A DNA stretch of 49,427 nucleotides. It comes from Gammaproteobacteria bacterium (GTDB lineage Bacteria > Pseudomonadota > Gammaproteobacteria > GCA-001735895). Position 1 is the stretch's first letter, and every line of letters begins with the position of its first letter. The stretch is taken from the NCBI GenBank assembly GCA_029862005.1, contig JAOTYD010000023.1, positions 1-49,427 on the forward strand, in the 5' to 3' direction. The notes beneath the pieces are model-generated. The model searched no databases. It was given only the letters and a program-made list of their open reading frames with translations, and was not told the origin of the DNA. A program made the position numbers and the translations under genes. This document shows positions 41,495-49,427 of the stretch, piece after piece.

Positions 41495-43210
41495 TCAGTA
41501 GCCACCGACGGCACCTTCGCTGCGATTATCAAAACTCGCCTCGAGATAGTTCTTGTCGTTTAAGCGGACCGCCTTGATCCTGCCCATCCTGCCGGGTTTA
41601 TACGCCACGATCTCATGCCCGCGCTGCTGCAGGCCAGTCACCAGTTCCGGTGAAAATTTAAACTCATCGATGAAAACCTTGTTCGGTAAAAACTGGTGAT
41701 GCACCCTGGGGAACTGCACCGCGCGATCGATATCGAGACCGGTGACCAGCACCCGGTAAATGGTTTGAATGACGCTACTGATTATCCACGGACCGCCGGC
41801 AGCACCCAGGGTCATGACGATCTTGCCGTCTTTTTCGACCAATGTCGGGCTCATTGAACTGAGCGGTCGTTTGCCGGGCTGCACCCGGTTGCCAAAACCC
41901 TGTACCAGGCCAAATGCGTTGGGTTCGCCGGGCCGCGTCGTGAAATCGTCCATTTCATTGTTGAGGGCAATACCGTATTTTTCTGAAACCACCCCGGAAC
42001 CGTAGCTGCCGTTCAGGGTTACCGTAAGACTGATCGCATTGCCATCGGCATCCAGGATCGAAAACTGGGTAGTTTCTTTGGAATCATCGGCAGGCTTGTC
42101 GACCAGCGGCTCTAATTGCACGGCCCGATTGATATCAATACTTTGCGCCATTTCACCGATATATCCGTCCGACAGTATTTTATCGAACGGGTTATCGTGA
42201 TAGTCCGGATCGCCCAGCAGGGCACGTCCTCTGAATGCACGATTCAAAACTTCTGCCATTAAATGGATTTCATTAACGCTAAGCGGTGCCTGCTGTTGAA
42301 TGTTAACCCTGTCGAACAGCTCAAATGCGGTCTTGATGACAGCACCACCACTGCTTGGTGGTGGCATCATGTAAACCCTGTGCCCTTTAAATTCAGTCTC
42401 CAGGGGTTTCAACCAGCGTACCTTGTAGGCTGCCAGGTCTGCCGTCGTAATCACGCCGCCCGCAGCCTGGACCGAATCGGCGACGTCCCTGGCGACGTCA
42501 CCCGAGTAAAAACCATCCGGGCCCTGGTCCCGATAAAGTGTCAGGGCTTGCGCCAGCGCAGGCTGCTTCAGTATTTCACCCGGCTTGTAGTGCTGTTGCG
42601 GGGTTTTGTAAAAATGTCGAATCCCGGCGCTGTTGAATCGATCTTTTTGTTTTTCCGAGTAGCGTGATTCGGTTCCCGAGAATTCGATGCCGTCCCGGGC
42701 AAGCTCCATGGGCCTGTCGAACAGCTCCTCCCATTTTAACTTCCCGTACCTTTGATGCAGCGCCCACAATCCGGCGGCGACTCCGGGAACCCCCACGGCC
42801 GTGCCACCATTCCACGAAGCGCCCTTTTCCCGATCAACGTAAAATTCAGGCGAGGTTGCCGCCGGTGCAGATTCACGGAAATCAAGTACCTCGACGCCCT
42901 GACCCATACTCACCAGGGCAAAACCCCCGCCGCCGAGCGTGGCGTTTGACGGATTGGTGACTGCCAGCGTGAGACCAACCGCGACCGCAACATCGATGAG
43001 GTTGCCACCCTTTACCAAGATGGCTTTGCCGGCATTGACCGCATAATTCGACGGTGCGGAAATCATGATCCTGGTGCCTTCGCCGGGCACGGCCTGTGCC
43101 GAAGCGACGAACGTTATTGCAAACCCGAGAACAAGAATGCGAGGCATGATTTTGAAGAACATAAGATTTAACCTGAGTTTGCGAGAGTTCCGATGGTAAA
43201 GAAGCGACAT
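41495..43210 (-). CDS. ggt: Gamma-glutamyltranspeptidase
   Basis: GGT cleaves glutathione and transfers the gamma-glutamyl group in the periplasm. The frame gives 571 residues. A signal-like hydrophobic stretch occupies about 22-40 (cleaved near AQA), so translation probably starts at codon 17 or 22 rather than 1. The autoprocessing site and nucleophile are at Thr380, in ETTQFS. KRPLSSMSPT and GAAGGPWIISSV complete the active site. Large and small subunits should form by self-cleavage. Neighbours suggest no pathway; it converges on the ferredoxin gene. Confidence 0.94.
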   Translation of the reverse strand: MSLLYHRNSRKLRLNLMFFKIMPRILVLGFAITFVASAQAVPGEGTRIMISAPSNYAVNAGKAILVKGGNLIDVAVAVGLTLAVTNPSNATLGGGGFALVSMGQGVEVLDFRESAPAATSPEFYVDREKGASWNGGTAVGVPGVAAGLWALHQRYGKLKWEELFDRPMELARDGIEFSGTESRYSEKQKDRFNSAGIRHFYKTPQQHYKPGEILKQPALAQALTLYRDQGPDGFYSGDVARDVADSVQAAGGVITTADLAAYKVRWLKPLETEFKGHRVYMMPPPSSGGAVIKTAFELFDRVNIQQQAPLSVNEIHLMAEVLNRAFRGRALLGDPDYHDNPFDKILSDGYIGEMAQSIDINRAVQLEPLVDKPADDSKETTQFSILDADGNAISLTVTLNGSYGSGVVSEKYGIALNNEMDDFTTRPGEPNAFGLVQGFGNRVQPGKRPLSSMSPTLVEKDGKIVMTLGAAGGPWIISSVIQTIYRVLVTGLDIDRAVQFPRVHHQFLPNKVFIDEFKFSPELVTGLQQRGHEIVAYKPGRMGRIKAVRLNDKNYLEASFDNRSEGAVGGY

Positions 43211-43304
43211 AGGTCAATCAAGATCTCAATAGAGTCTCCAGGTTACAGGTGAGGTATCGAGGGGGTATTTTACCGTGGAATTTGTGGCCTGGTACGATTG
43301 ACGA

Positions 43305-44114
43305 TCAGGACTGGCATCCGGGACAGTAGTAACTGGAGCGTTGCCCCTGCACCACGTGCTTGACTGGGCGTGCGCAAACCTTGCACTCGCCGCGGTTGGC
43401 ATAGACCTGCAGCTCATGCCTGAAATAGCCGGGCTTGCCATCCGCCTGGGTAAAGTCCTGCAGGGTGGTGCCACCATGTGCGATTGCCGCTGACAGGGTG
43501 TCGCGCACCGCGCCGACCAGTTTCTCGATCCGTAGCTTGCTGATCCTTCGCGCCGCGCGCGTGGGCCGAATACCGGCGAGAAATAATGCTTCACTCGCGT
43601 AGATATTGCCAACGCCAACGACGATGTGACTGTTCATCAACACGGTTTTTATGGCCGCATTGCGATTTCGGCAACGGTCGTAGAGGTAGTCTGCGTCGAA
43701 CGCATCGCCCAGGGGTTCCGGTCCCAGTTGTCGCAACAGCCGATGCTGTAACGGGTCCCGGTGGCAGTAGAGCAGGGCACCGAAACGACGCGGATCACGG
43801 TATTTCAAGGCCTGCGCGTTGCCGAGCTGCAACTCGACATGTTCATGGTCTGCAACAGTCGAGCCGACCGGCAAGATACGCATACTGCCCGACATCCCGA
43901 GGTGCCAGATCAGGTTACCGCGGTCGAGTTCCATCAAGATGTACTTGCCGCGTCGCGATACCTCGCGTATACGCCGGCCCGCCAGGGTAGAAACCTGCGC
44001 ACTGATTGGCCAGCGCAGCCGGGTTTCGCGCAGGATGACCTTTTCTATTCGTTGACCAAGCAGGTGATTGCGGATGCCACGCCGGGTGGTTTCGACTTCG
44101 GGAAGTTCAGGCAT
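43305..44114 (-). CDS. mutM: Formamidopyrimidine-DNA glycosylase
   Basis: MutM removes 8-oxoguanine and formamidopyrimidines from DNA and nicks the strand. The 269-residue protein begins MPELPEVE with catalytic Pro2 and Glu3. The helix-two-turn-helix segment (VGNIYASEALFLAGIRP, about 165-181) and a C-terminal zinc finger, with ligands in CKVCARPV and YYCPGC, are present. It sits 5 bp after the MipA-like gene, as the last gene of the GldA-like ABC operon, although nothing obvious links them. Confidence 0.97.
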   Translation of the reverse strand: MPELPEVETTRRGIRNHLLGQRIEKVILRETRLRWPISAQVSTLAGRRIREVSRRGKYILMELDRGNLIWHLGMSGSMRILPVGSTVADHEHVELQLGNAQALKYRDPRRFGALLYCHRDPLQHRLLRQLGPEPLGDAFDADYLYDRCRNRNAAIKTVLMNSHIVVGVGNIYASEALFLAGIRPTRAARRISKLRIEKLVGAVRDTLSAAIAHGGTTLQDFTQADGKPGYFRHELQVYANRGECKVCARPVKHVVQGQRSSYYCPGCQS

Positions 44115-44119
44115 GATGA

Positions 44120-44905
44120 CTAGATTTCGTGAAATACCCAGGCCAGCGCAATGCCGCCCGTCCAGGAACCGTTATCCGAGACCAGCGGGCTATCCTCGAT
44201 TTCCGAGTTACCCAGGTCGTCATACCGCAGGAATCCGCCGAGCCAGTACTGGCCGATTCGCCGGCTGTAGGTAAATTCGGTACGATAACCGCTGAAACCA
44301 GCGTCGGCTTCGAACGCCGGCCGGGAAGGGGTGCTGTCCTCGTCGTCAACCGAGTAAAAATAGGCATGATGTTCGTCGCTGGCATACAGGGGGCCGACAT
44401 TGAATCGCAATTTCCATTCGCCAAGGCGCCTTGCCGGCTTGCGCCAGGAAAGTCGAGGTTGAAATACCCAGCCAATGTTATCCAGGTCGCCATTCACCGT
44501 ATAGGCATAACGAAGCGGTAAATCGATCCACCAGGCACTGCGTTGCCGACGCGAGAAGCGATAGTTCAGCGCCGGTCCGATTTCGATTATGGCATCCAGT
44601 TCATCCATACCTTCACGCTCAGGCGTGTCTTCATCTGCCGGCGGCGAGAGGTTGCCACTCAAGGTAAACAACAGGTCATCTGACTCGAAAATGACACCCT
44701 GCGCGCCCTCGTCGACACGCAGGCGCTCGCCACGGTACTTGATGTAGGGAGCCGGCAGCAAATAGCTCGACGACTCGTTTGAGCCCCGGTAGTCGGGTGC
44801 ACTTAGCGCAAACAGGCCGGCGCCGAGTTCGAGACGCGGCAGCGGTTTCTGCGCGAGGGCACTGCCGACGCTCAGTACCAGAACCAGACTAACCGGAAGT
44901 CTCAT
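44120..44905 (-). CDS. MipA/OmpV-family outer-membrane protein
   Basis: The 261-residue precursor has a signal peptide (about 1-19, cleaved near ALA-Q). A predicted beta-barrel follows, with alternating hydrophobic residues and a C-terminal aromatic strand (GGIALAWVFHEI). The family marker GAGLFALSAPDYRGS (about 28-42) matches MipA/OmpV, which includes the E. coli scaffold protein for murein enzymes. It starts inside the DUF4340 gene (17-bp overlap) and ends 5 bp before mutM. A link with the ABC transporter upstream is suggested by context only. Confidence 0.88.
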   Translation of the reverse strand: MRLPVSLVLVLSVGSALAQKPLPRLELGAGLFALSAPDYRGSNESSSYLLPAPYIKYRGERLRVDEGAQGVIFESDDLLFTLSGNLSPPADEDTPEREGMDELDAIIEIGPALNYRFSRRQRSAWWIDLPLRYAYTVNGDLDNIGWVFQPRLSWRKPARRLGEWKLRFNVGPLYASDEHHAYFYSVDDEDSTPSRPAFEADAGFSGYRTEFTYSRRIGQYWLGGFLRYDDLGNSEIEDSPLVSDNGSWTGGIALAWVFHEI

Positions 44906-45743
44906 CTGTGCGTAACGAAATCAGTTGGTAGTAGAGATCTGCGGGGAAGTGATATTGCAGACTGATCTGTGGATTCGCGATAACAATTTCCGGATCGATC
45001 GACATCACGAAGAAGTCGTGGTTTCGACCATCGGCAAGTCGAGTCGTGATTTTCTGCTGGGGTATTTTCTCGGCTGAGAACGGTTTCACGCGCAATGCCT
45101 GCAGGTTTTGCCAGTTGTCGACGAGCTTCGCGATTTGTTCCTGGCCGATACCTTTAGCATCAATCAATCGCCAGGTATTATTGGCGTCACGGATTATCTC
45201 GTGGCCAGGCAACTTAAGCGCACTAAGCTCGAATCTGCGTGGCAGCAGGCTTTGGTCAACGATGCCGGTCAAACCCTGCGACATGAAAGGCAAAAGCATG
45301 TCGGGCAGCAGGTAAACGGTGGAACCGACCATAGTGTAGCGCCTGGCACCGATATTATTGGTGTCTCCAAATAGCACCAGGGTTTCGTTTAATCGCAATG
45401 AAGCTTTGGGGAACTGTAACCCGAGCGTTTCCAGGTCGATCTCCTCGGCCGCTAGGCGGGAATCGGTTTTCACCGAGGTGATACCGAGCAGGCGTTCGAC
45501 ATCACCGTCGTTAGCGGGCCAGCGGATCGGGGATTCGAGCATCCAGCCGTCTTCTTCTCGCCTCAGTATCAGTTTTGCATCGGCAGTTTGAATTTCCATG
45601 GTTCCGATACTTTCCGGCTTGAGCGAGGTGACGCTCTGTTGCGGTTGATACCCTGTCTCGACATCGAATCGATTACCGATATAGGTGAACAGCACGATTA
45701 AAAATATCAGTATGTAGTTGATGATCCAGCGGCGTGAAAACAT
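44889..45743 (-). CDS. DUF4340-domain protein of the GldA/F/G-like operon
   Basis: The 284-residue protein has one N-terminal transmembrane helix (about 8-26) and a large periplasmic beta-rich part. The repeated motif GWMLESPIRWPANDGDVERLLGI (about 67-90) is the DUF4340 hallmark; proteins of this family occur beside GldG homologues in many bacteria. The start codon shares its A with the stop of the gene before (TGATG). The function is unknown; the placement suggests a periplasmic partner of the transporter. Confidence 0.85.
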   Translation of the reverse strand: MFSRRWIINYILIFLIVLFTYIGNRFDVETGYQPQQSVTSLKPESIGTMEIQTADAKLILRREEDGWMLESPIRWPANDGDVERLLGITSVKTDSRLAAEEIDLETLGLQFPKASLRLNETLVLFGDTNNIGARRYTMVGSTVYLLPDMLLPFMSQGLTGIVDQSLLPRRFELSALKLPGHEIIRDANNTWRLIDAKGIGQEQIAKLVDNWQNLQALRVKPFSAEKIPQQKITTRLADGRNHDFFVMSIDPEIVIANPQISLQYHFPADLYYQLISLRTDETSG

Positions 45744-47107
45744 CAGCGCTTACGTCTCTTAAGCCAGATTCGCAGGCCACTGACCAGCAAACCAAGCGGT
45801 AATACCAGTAAAAATACCAGGGCGATTGCCAGTTGTGCGGGCTGCGATAATTCGAGGCGAGTATCGGGCGCCGGTCGCGGATTGATCGCAATCAAGTTGT
45901 CATCATGGCTTAACCAGTTCACCAGGTTGAGCCCGATCTCGAGATTGCTACCGTTGCCGAGATAACGATTCGATACAAAATCTGCATCCCCGATGATAGC
46001 GGTTCGTTGTTCGGATGGTTCGCCGTTGTCGCTCTGGAGGCTGCGCATCAGCGTCAGCCCGATATTCAAGGGTCCTGAACTCTCGTCATCGTCGTCACCT
46101 TTAAAGATTTCGCCACGCAGTTCGCCGGTTTCGTTCCAGCTGCGCTCATCGCTTTGCAGAAATACCTGTAGTTGCCAACTCTCGTCGCCGTTGAACTCCA
46201 GCGCCTGCGCCTGGGGAAACAGTGACAGGCTGCTCAAATTCTGTGTTATCGGATGGCGTGGATACTCTGTAACCAATGCGAAATCGACCCTGTTGAGCCC
46301 CATCAGCTGGCTATTGGGATCGACGATAATGCCGGGTAAAAAACTAATCCCGAACTGCTCCTCGAGTAGATAGAGCCCGTCACTCGCCTGCTCGGGATCG
46401 GCGAGCCACAGCAGGTTTCCGCCCTGTTCGATATATGTCCGCAAAATTTTAACTTCTCCGGGCAGCAGCGGTACCTTGGGACTCGCCAGAATCAACACGT
46501 CGGTATTGTCCGGGACGCTGCTGGCCTGGGTGAGGTTCAAGCTCTCGATAGTGTATCCCTTGCTCGCCAACTCCGTTGCCAGCAGACTGAAATCGTAGTT
46601 AGCCTCGCGATAGGGGTGGCGTTCGCCATGTCCCTCCAGGAATACCAGCCAACGCTCTCCCTGCCGCATCAGGCGCTGAATCGCGCTGGTCACCGTGGTT
46701 TCTGTGACCTGGGAGACCTTTTCGCTACGCCCCTGGTACTCGAGTAAAACTTCACCGGGATAACGGATATCGTGGCGGCGCAGTAAATCCGGATACAAAT
46801 CCGGATTCAGGCTTTCGAAACTGATATTCGGCTGGTGCTGTTGATAGCGCTCGAACAGGGCTTCGAGTAACGGCTTGCTCTCGTTTATCGGTGAAACGAA
46901 CAACGTTACCTCGAGTGGGAACTCGATGCTTTCGATGAGGCGCTGAGACTCCTGGGACAGGCTATTGCGCTGGTTTGCACTCATGTCGATTGTCATCGGG
47001 TATCGATTTGTCAGCCATGCAATGGCGACCATCAGTGCGACAAACAACAACAGGAAGACCCCTGACTGGATGCGAAACTGCAGACGCGCGCGGGCATTGA
47101 CCTTCAC
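45743..47107 (-). CDS. GldG-like ABC transporter auxiliary protein
   Basis: The 454-residue protein belongs to the GldG family, named for gliding motility in Bacteroidetes but also common in non-gliding proteobacteria. It has an N-terminal transmembrane helix (about 15-35), a periplasmic domain with FLEGHGERHPYREANYDFSLL (about 160-180), a DxxxxWLADPEQ segment, and a C-terminal transmembrane helix (about 425-448) with a basic tail. It overlaps the permease gene by 4 bp. The substrate is unknown. Confidence 0.85.
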   Translation of the reverse strand: MKVNARARLQFRIQSGVFLLLFVALMVAIAWLTNRYPMTIDMSANQRNSLSQESQRLIESIEFPLEVTLFVSPINESKPLLEALFERYQQHQPNISFESLNPDLYPDLLRRHDIRYPGEVLLEYQGRSEKVSQVTETTVTSAIQRLMRQGERWLVFLEGHGERHPYREANYDFSLLATELASKGYTIESLNLTQASSVPDNTDVLILASPKVPLLPGEVKILRTYIEQGGNLLWLADPEQASDGLYLLEEQFGISFLPGIIVDPNSQLMGLNRVDFALVTEYPRHPITQNLSSLSLFPQAQALEFNGDESWQLQVFLQSDERSWNETGELRGEIFKGDDDDESSGPLNIGLTLMRSLQSDNGEPSEQRTAIIGDADFVSNRYLGNGSNLEIGLNLVNWLSHDDNLIAINPRPAPDTRLELSQPAQLAIALVFLLVLPLGLLVSGLRIWLKRRKR

Positions 47108-47853
47108 AGCAGGCGTTCCCGATCGAGTTGACGAATCGTCAGCACCAGGAAGCCGATAATCAACAGCAGGTAGTAGGCGATATCGCTACTATCAAATACG
47201 CCTTCCAGCATCGACTGGTGGTGTTGCAGTATCGAGAGGTACGAAAGCACGGAATGCCCGTTGCTGAGTGAGGCGCTGACCCAGTCGATTATCCACAGCA
47301 TCAACAGCACACCGAAGGTGCCGATCGCGGCGATGGTCTGGTTTTCGGTCAGGCTCGACAGGTACAGGCCGATCGCCGCAAATGAAGCCAGCAGTAACAG
47401 CATGCCAAGATAAATTGACAGCAGCTTGCCGCTATCCGGGCTGGTGCCAAGGTACAGAGACAGCGGCATGAGCATCAACATGCTCACCAGGACGAACACG
47501 AACAGCAACAGTCCCAGGAATTTACCGAGCACGATTTCCGTTATGCTGAGCGGTGAAGAAACCAGCAGGGTCAGGGTACGATTGCGTTTTTCTTCGGCGA
47601 TTGAGCGCATCGTCAGCAACGGCATGACCATCAGCGAAATGATAGCCGCCACCTGCATTAATGGGGTTATCACCACGTCGGTCACGCCAGGTGTATTTTC
47701 GAGCTGAATGAGCTGGGGTTGTAGTACGAAAAAGTTATCCAGGTTGGTTAGAAACATGTAACCCAGGATGGTCTGGATCACGGCCAGAATGACCCAGGCC
47801 AGCGGCGACAGGAACATGGCGCCGAATTCACGTCGGGCGATGATCCAGATCAT
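47104..47853 (-). CDS. GldF-like ABC-2 type permease
   Basis: The 249-residue protein has six transmembrane segments. The order of TM helices, IARREFGAMFLSPLAWV at the start and EEKRNRTLTLLVSSPLSITEIVLGKFLG in the cytoplasmic loop (about 87-115) fit ABC-2 exporter permeases and the GldF family. It overlaps both neighbours by 4 bp. It should pair with the ATPase encoded just before it. Confidence 0.9.
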   Translation of the reverse strand: MIWIIARREFGAMFLSPLAWVILAVIQTILGYMFLTNLDNFFVLQPQLIQLENTPGVTDVVITPLMQVAAIISLMVMPLLTMRSIAEEKRNRTLTLLVSSPLSITEIVLGKFLGLLLFVFVLVSMLMLMPLSLYLGTSPDSGKLLSIYLGMLLLLASFAAIGLYLSSLTENQTIAAIGTFGVLLMLWIIDWVSASLSNGHSVLSYLSILQHHQSMLEGVFDSSDIAYYLLLIIGFLVLTIRQLDRERLL

Positions 47854-48782
47854 TTGACGTTGGACTCTTCGGTCAGGGTAAGCTCGATGAACAGGTCCTC
47901 GAGGGATTGCTGTTCAGGCACCAGTTCGTAAAGCCCCCATTGCTGCCGTGCCGCTGCTGTAACCAGTGCATCCGGATTAGCATCGGGCGCGATAAAAACC
48001 CGGTAGCGACCATTATCAAGTGCCTCGGCATGATCGATGCCTGCGAGCGAACTCAAAACTTCGGGATCGACGGGATTCCTCAATGCAACCTTGAATGAGC
48101 TTTCGTGCCCCTGGTTTAGTGCTTCGGTCGATGCGCTGTAGATAATTTCCCCGGCACGAATAATTTGCACCCGGTCGCAGGTGGACTGAACCTCGGACAG
48201 GATGTGGGTCGATAAAATGACGCTGTGCTGGTCTCCCAACGAGCGTATCAAGGCGCGAATCTCGCGAATCTGTATCGGGTCAAGACCGACCGTCGGTTCG
48301 TCCAGGATAATCACTGGCGGATCGTGAATGATCGCCTGTGCAATCCCGACCCGTTGTTGGTATCCCTTGGACAGATTACCGATCAGGCGCCTGCCAACAT
48401 CTTCGAGGCCGCACTGCTGCTTGACCCTGTCTAACGCCGCTATTACCCGTGCCTGTGGAATCCGGTGCAGGCGTGCACAGTAGGCAAGATACTCGTCGAC
48501 ACTGGCATCGCGGTAAACCGGTGGATGCTCGGGTAAATAGCCAATTTGCTTCTTGGCGGCGCGCGGTGCCTCGAGGATATCGTGGCCGGCGATGCTGACT
48601 TCGCCCTCGCTGGGTGCGAGGTTGCCGCTGATGACCTGCATCGTGGTAGATTTCCCGGCACCATTCGGGCCCAGGAATCCGAGTACTTCACCGGCTTTCA
48701 GGTTAAAAGTCAGGTGGCTGATCGCGCAGTTATTCTGGTAATAGCGAGACAGGTTTTCAACCTGAACGAGTACGTCTGACAT
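47850..48782 (-). CDS. GldA-like ABC transporter ATP-binding protein
   Basis: The ATPase subunit of the exporter encoded by this operon. The frame opens at 48815, but ATG 48782 is preferred because CAGGGA lies 7 nt before it; the product is then 310 residues. Walker A GPNGAGKST, Q-loop near GYLPEHPPVY, signature LSKGYQQRVGIAQ, Walker B VIILDEPTVGLDP and the switch His STHILSEV are all present, as in GldA and NatA-type exporters. A C-terminal regulatory domain (about 215-310) follows. The operon then runs permease, GldG-like, DUF4340, MipA and mutM with overlaps. Confidence 0.92.
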   Translation of the reverse strand: MSDVLVQVENLSRYYQNNCAISHLTFNLKAGEVLGFLGPNGAGKSTTMQVISGNLAPSEGEVSIAGHDILEAPRAAKKQIGYLPEHPPVYRDASVDEYLAYCARLHRIPQARVIAALDRVKQQCGLEDVGRRLIGNLSKGYQQRVGIAQAIIHDPPVIILDEPTVGLDPIQIREIRALIRSLGDQHSVILSTHILSEVQSTCDRVQIIRAGEIIYSASTEALNQGHESSFKVALRNPVDPEVLSSLAGIDHAEALDNGRYRVFIAPDANPDALVTAAARQQWGLYELVPEQQSLEDLFIELTLTEESNVK

Positions 48783-48866
48783 GGATTCCCTGGGGATTTC
48801 TATGGCGCTAATCATACTCTACTGGAGGCGATATGAAAGCCTGATACACAGGATTCCTGCGCCCAT

Positions 48867-48894
48867 AAAAAAACCGGTTTGCACCGGTTTTTTA
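48867..48894 (-). terminator. Bidirectional terminator after rpmG
   Basis: The palindrome ACCGGT-TTGC-ACCGGT is flanked by seven A and six T residues, so it can end transcripts on either strand. On the minus strand it lies 23 bp after the rpmG stop and keeps ribosomal transcription from the ABC operon. Confidence 0.85.
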
Positions 48895-48916
48895 ATGATT
48901 TGAGGAAGCAGTACGT

Positions 48917-49072
48917 CTACTTGATCTTGGCCTCTTTATATTCGACGTGCTTGCGCACCACCGGGTCGTATTTCTTGAACACCATTTTGTCGGGAGTGTT
49001 CTTTTTGTTCTTATCCGTGGTGTAGTAATGGCCGGTGCCCGCGGTCGAAACCAGTTTTATCAAATCTCTCAT
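48917..49072 (-). CDS. rpmG: 50S ribosomal protein L33
   Basis: The 51-residue protein runs from [12 protein letters not shown] to the conserved [13 protein letters not shown] end. It has no CxxC pairs, so it is the zinc-independent form of L33. A longer frame upstream runs over rpmB and is not L33-like, so the ATG at 49072 is used. It starts 10 bp after rpmB; the two genes are co-transcribed as in most gammaproteobacteria. Confidence 0.97.
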   Translation of the reverse strand: MRDLIKLVSTAGTGHYYTTDKNKKNTPDKMVFKKYDPVVRKHVEYKEAKIK

Positions 49073-49082
49073 GATCCTACTC

Positions 49083-49319
49083 CTAGCACTTGATGCCGCG
49101 CTTGCGCATATCGGCGATGACCGCGTCAATGCCGTTTTTATCGATAATTCGCATGCCCTTGGCAGACAGGCGCAGCTTGACCCAGCGATTCTCGGAATCA
49201 ACCCAGAACTTGTGGGTATGCAGGTTCGGCAGAAAGCGACGACGCGTCCTGTTATTCGCGTGCGACACATTGTTTCCGCTAACCGGTTTCTTGCCGGTTA
49301 CTTGACAGACCCGAGACAT
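49083..49319 (-). CDS. rpmB: 50S ribosomal protein L28
   Basis: The 78-residue protein matches L28 throughout: [21 protein letters not shown] at the start, [16 protein letters not shown] in the middle and a basic end RKRGIKC. A longer frame begins at 49388, but the ATG at 49319 has GGAG 8 nt upstream and gives the usual length. It heads the rpmB-rpmG operon. Confidence 0.97.
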   Translation of the reverse strand: MSRVCQVTGKKPVSGNNVSHANNRTRRRFLPNLHTHKFWVDSENRWVKLRLSAKGMRIIDKNGIDAVIADMRKRGIKC

Positions 49320-49359
49320 CGTGGAACTCCGTTGGTACAAGATAAGCTTGAGGGCGCGA

Positions 49360-49388
49360 ACTCTACCAGAAGCATATCGAGGATTCAA
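49360..49388 (-). promoter_or_regulatory. Sigma-70 promoter for rpmB-rpmG
   Basis: On the minus strand TTGAAT (49388-49383), a 17-bp spacer and TAGAGT (49365-49360) are followed by a G+C-rich discriminator (CGCGCCC), typical of growth-rate-controlled ribosomal promoters. The leader to rpmB would be about 35 nt. Confidence 0.6.
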
Positions 49389-49427
49389 GCCGCTTCAGCC
49401 CTGATTATTGCTGTCTTTGAGCGATTT

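Noticed and set aside
48917-49270. Long 117-codon frame ending as rpmG
   Set aside because: The first 66 codons are antiparallel to no gene signal and overlap rpmB out of frame; only the last 51 residues are L33.

Overview
The window is a chromosomal segment of a gammaproteobacterium, moderately G+C-rich and probably from an uncultured or little-studied order. The support is the neighbourhood typical of that class: ponA divergent from pilMNOPQ-aroK-aroB, ftsY-ftsE-ftsX near rpoH, an rpsU/dnaG/rpoD set, and a cox cluster carrying DUF2909, DUF2244 and DUF2970 proteins. The gene set describes an aerobic cell with type IV pili, a caa3-type cytochrome c oxidase and glutamate synthase. Genes are densely packed, many overlapping by 4 bp.

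Layout. (1) 1-704: the 5' exon of tRNA-Ile(CAU) on the minus strand, cut at the anticodon by a group I intron that runs off the left edge, with a divergent HNH-endonuclease gene beside it. (2) 885-21869: primase and sigma-70 (dnaG-rpoD) lie downstream of gltB. Then come aroB, aroK and pilQPONM on the minus strand, ponA on the plus strand, and hemE-gltD behind yqeY-rpsU. This looks like the ponA/pil/aro/gltBD/hemE block of other gammaproteobacteria, circularly permuted and placed inside the rpsU-dnaG-rpoD operon. (3) 21991-24683: tsaD, plsY and an orphan bioC. (4) 24777-32597: the oxidase cluster: DUF2909, SURF1, a SCO-like protein, heme O synthase, DUF2970, DUF2244, coxB with a fused cytochrome c domain, coxA, an unlisted 48-residue membrane protein, ctaG and coxC. 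(5) 32629-39969: a PAS-GGDEF-EAL protein, rpoH with a CIRCE-like operator, a SlyD-type FKBP, a double-receiver protein and ftsX-ftsE-ftsY. (6) 40061-43210: rsmD, coaD, a YfhL-type ferredoxin and gamma-glutamyltranspeptidase. (7) 43305-48782: an apparent six-gene operon, GldA-like ATPase, permease, GldG-like protein, DUF4340, MipA/OmpV and mutM. (8) 48917-49319: rpmB-rpmG.

The strongest leads are the intron-split tRNA-Ile(CAU) with its HNH neighbour, the near-perfect CIRCE element just upstream of rpoH, and the rearranged rpsU/dnaG/rpoD operon. Next come the small unannotated cox protein and the Gld-like ABC/MipA operon. No CRISPR array, prophage, insertion sequence or rRNA was seen. All identifications are from reading the sequence; no search was run.
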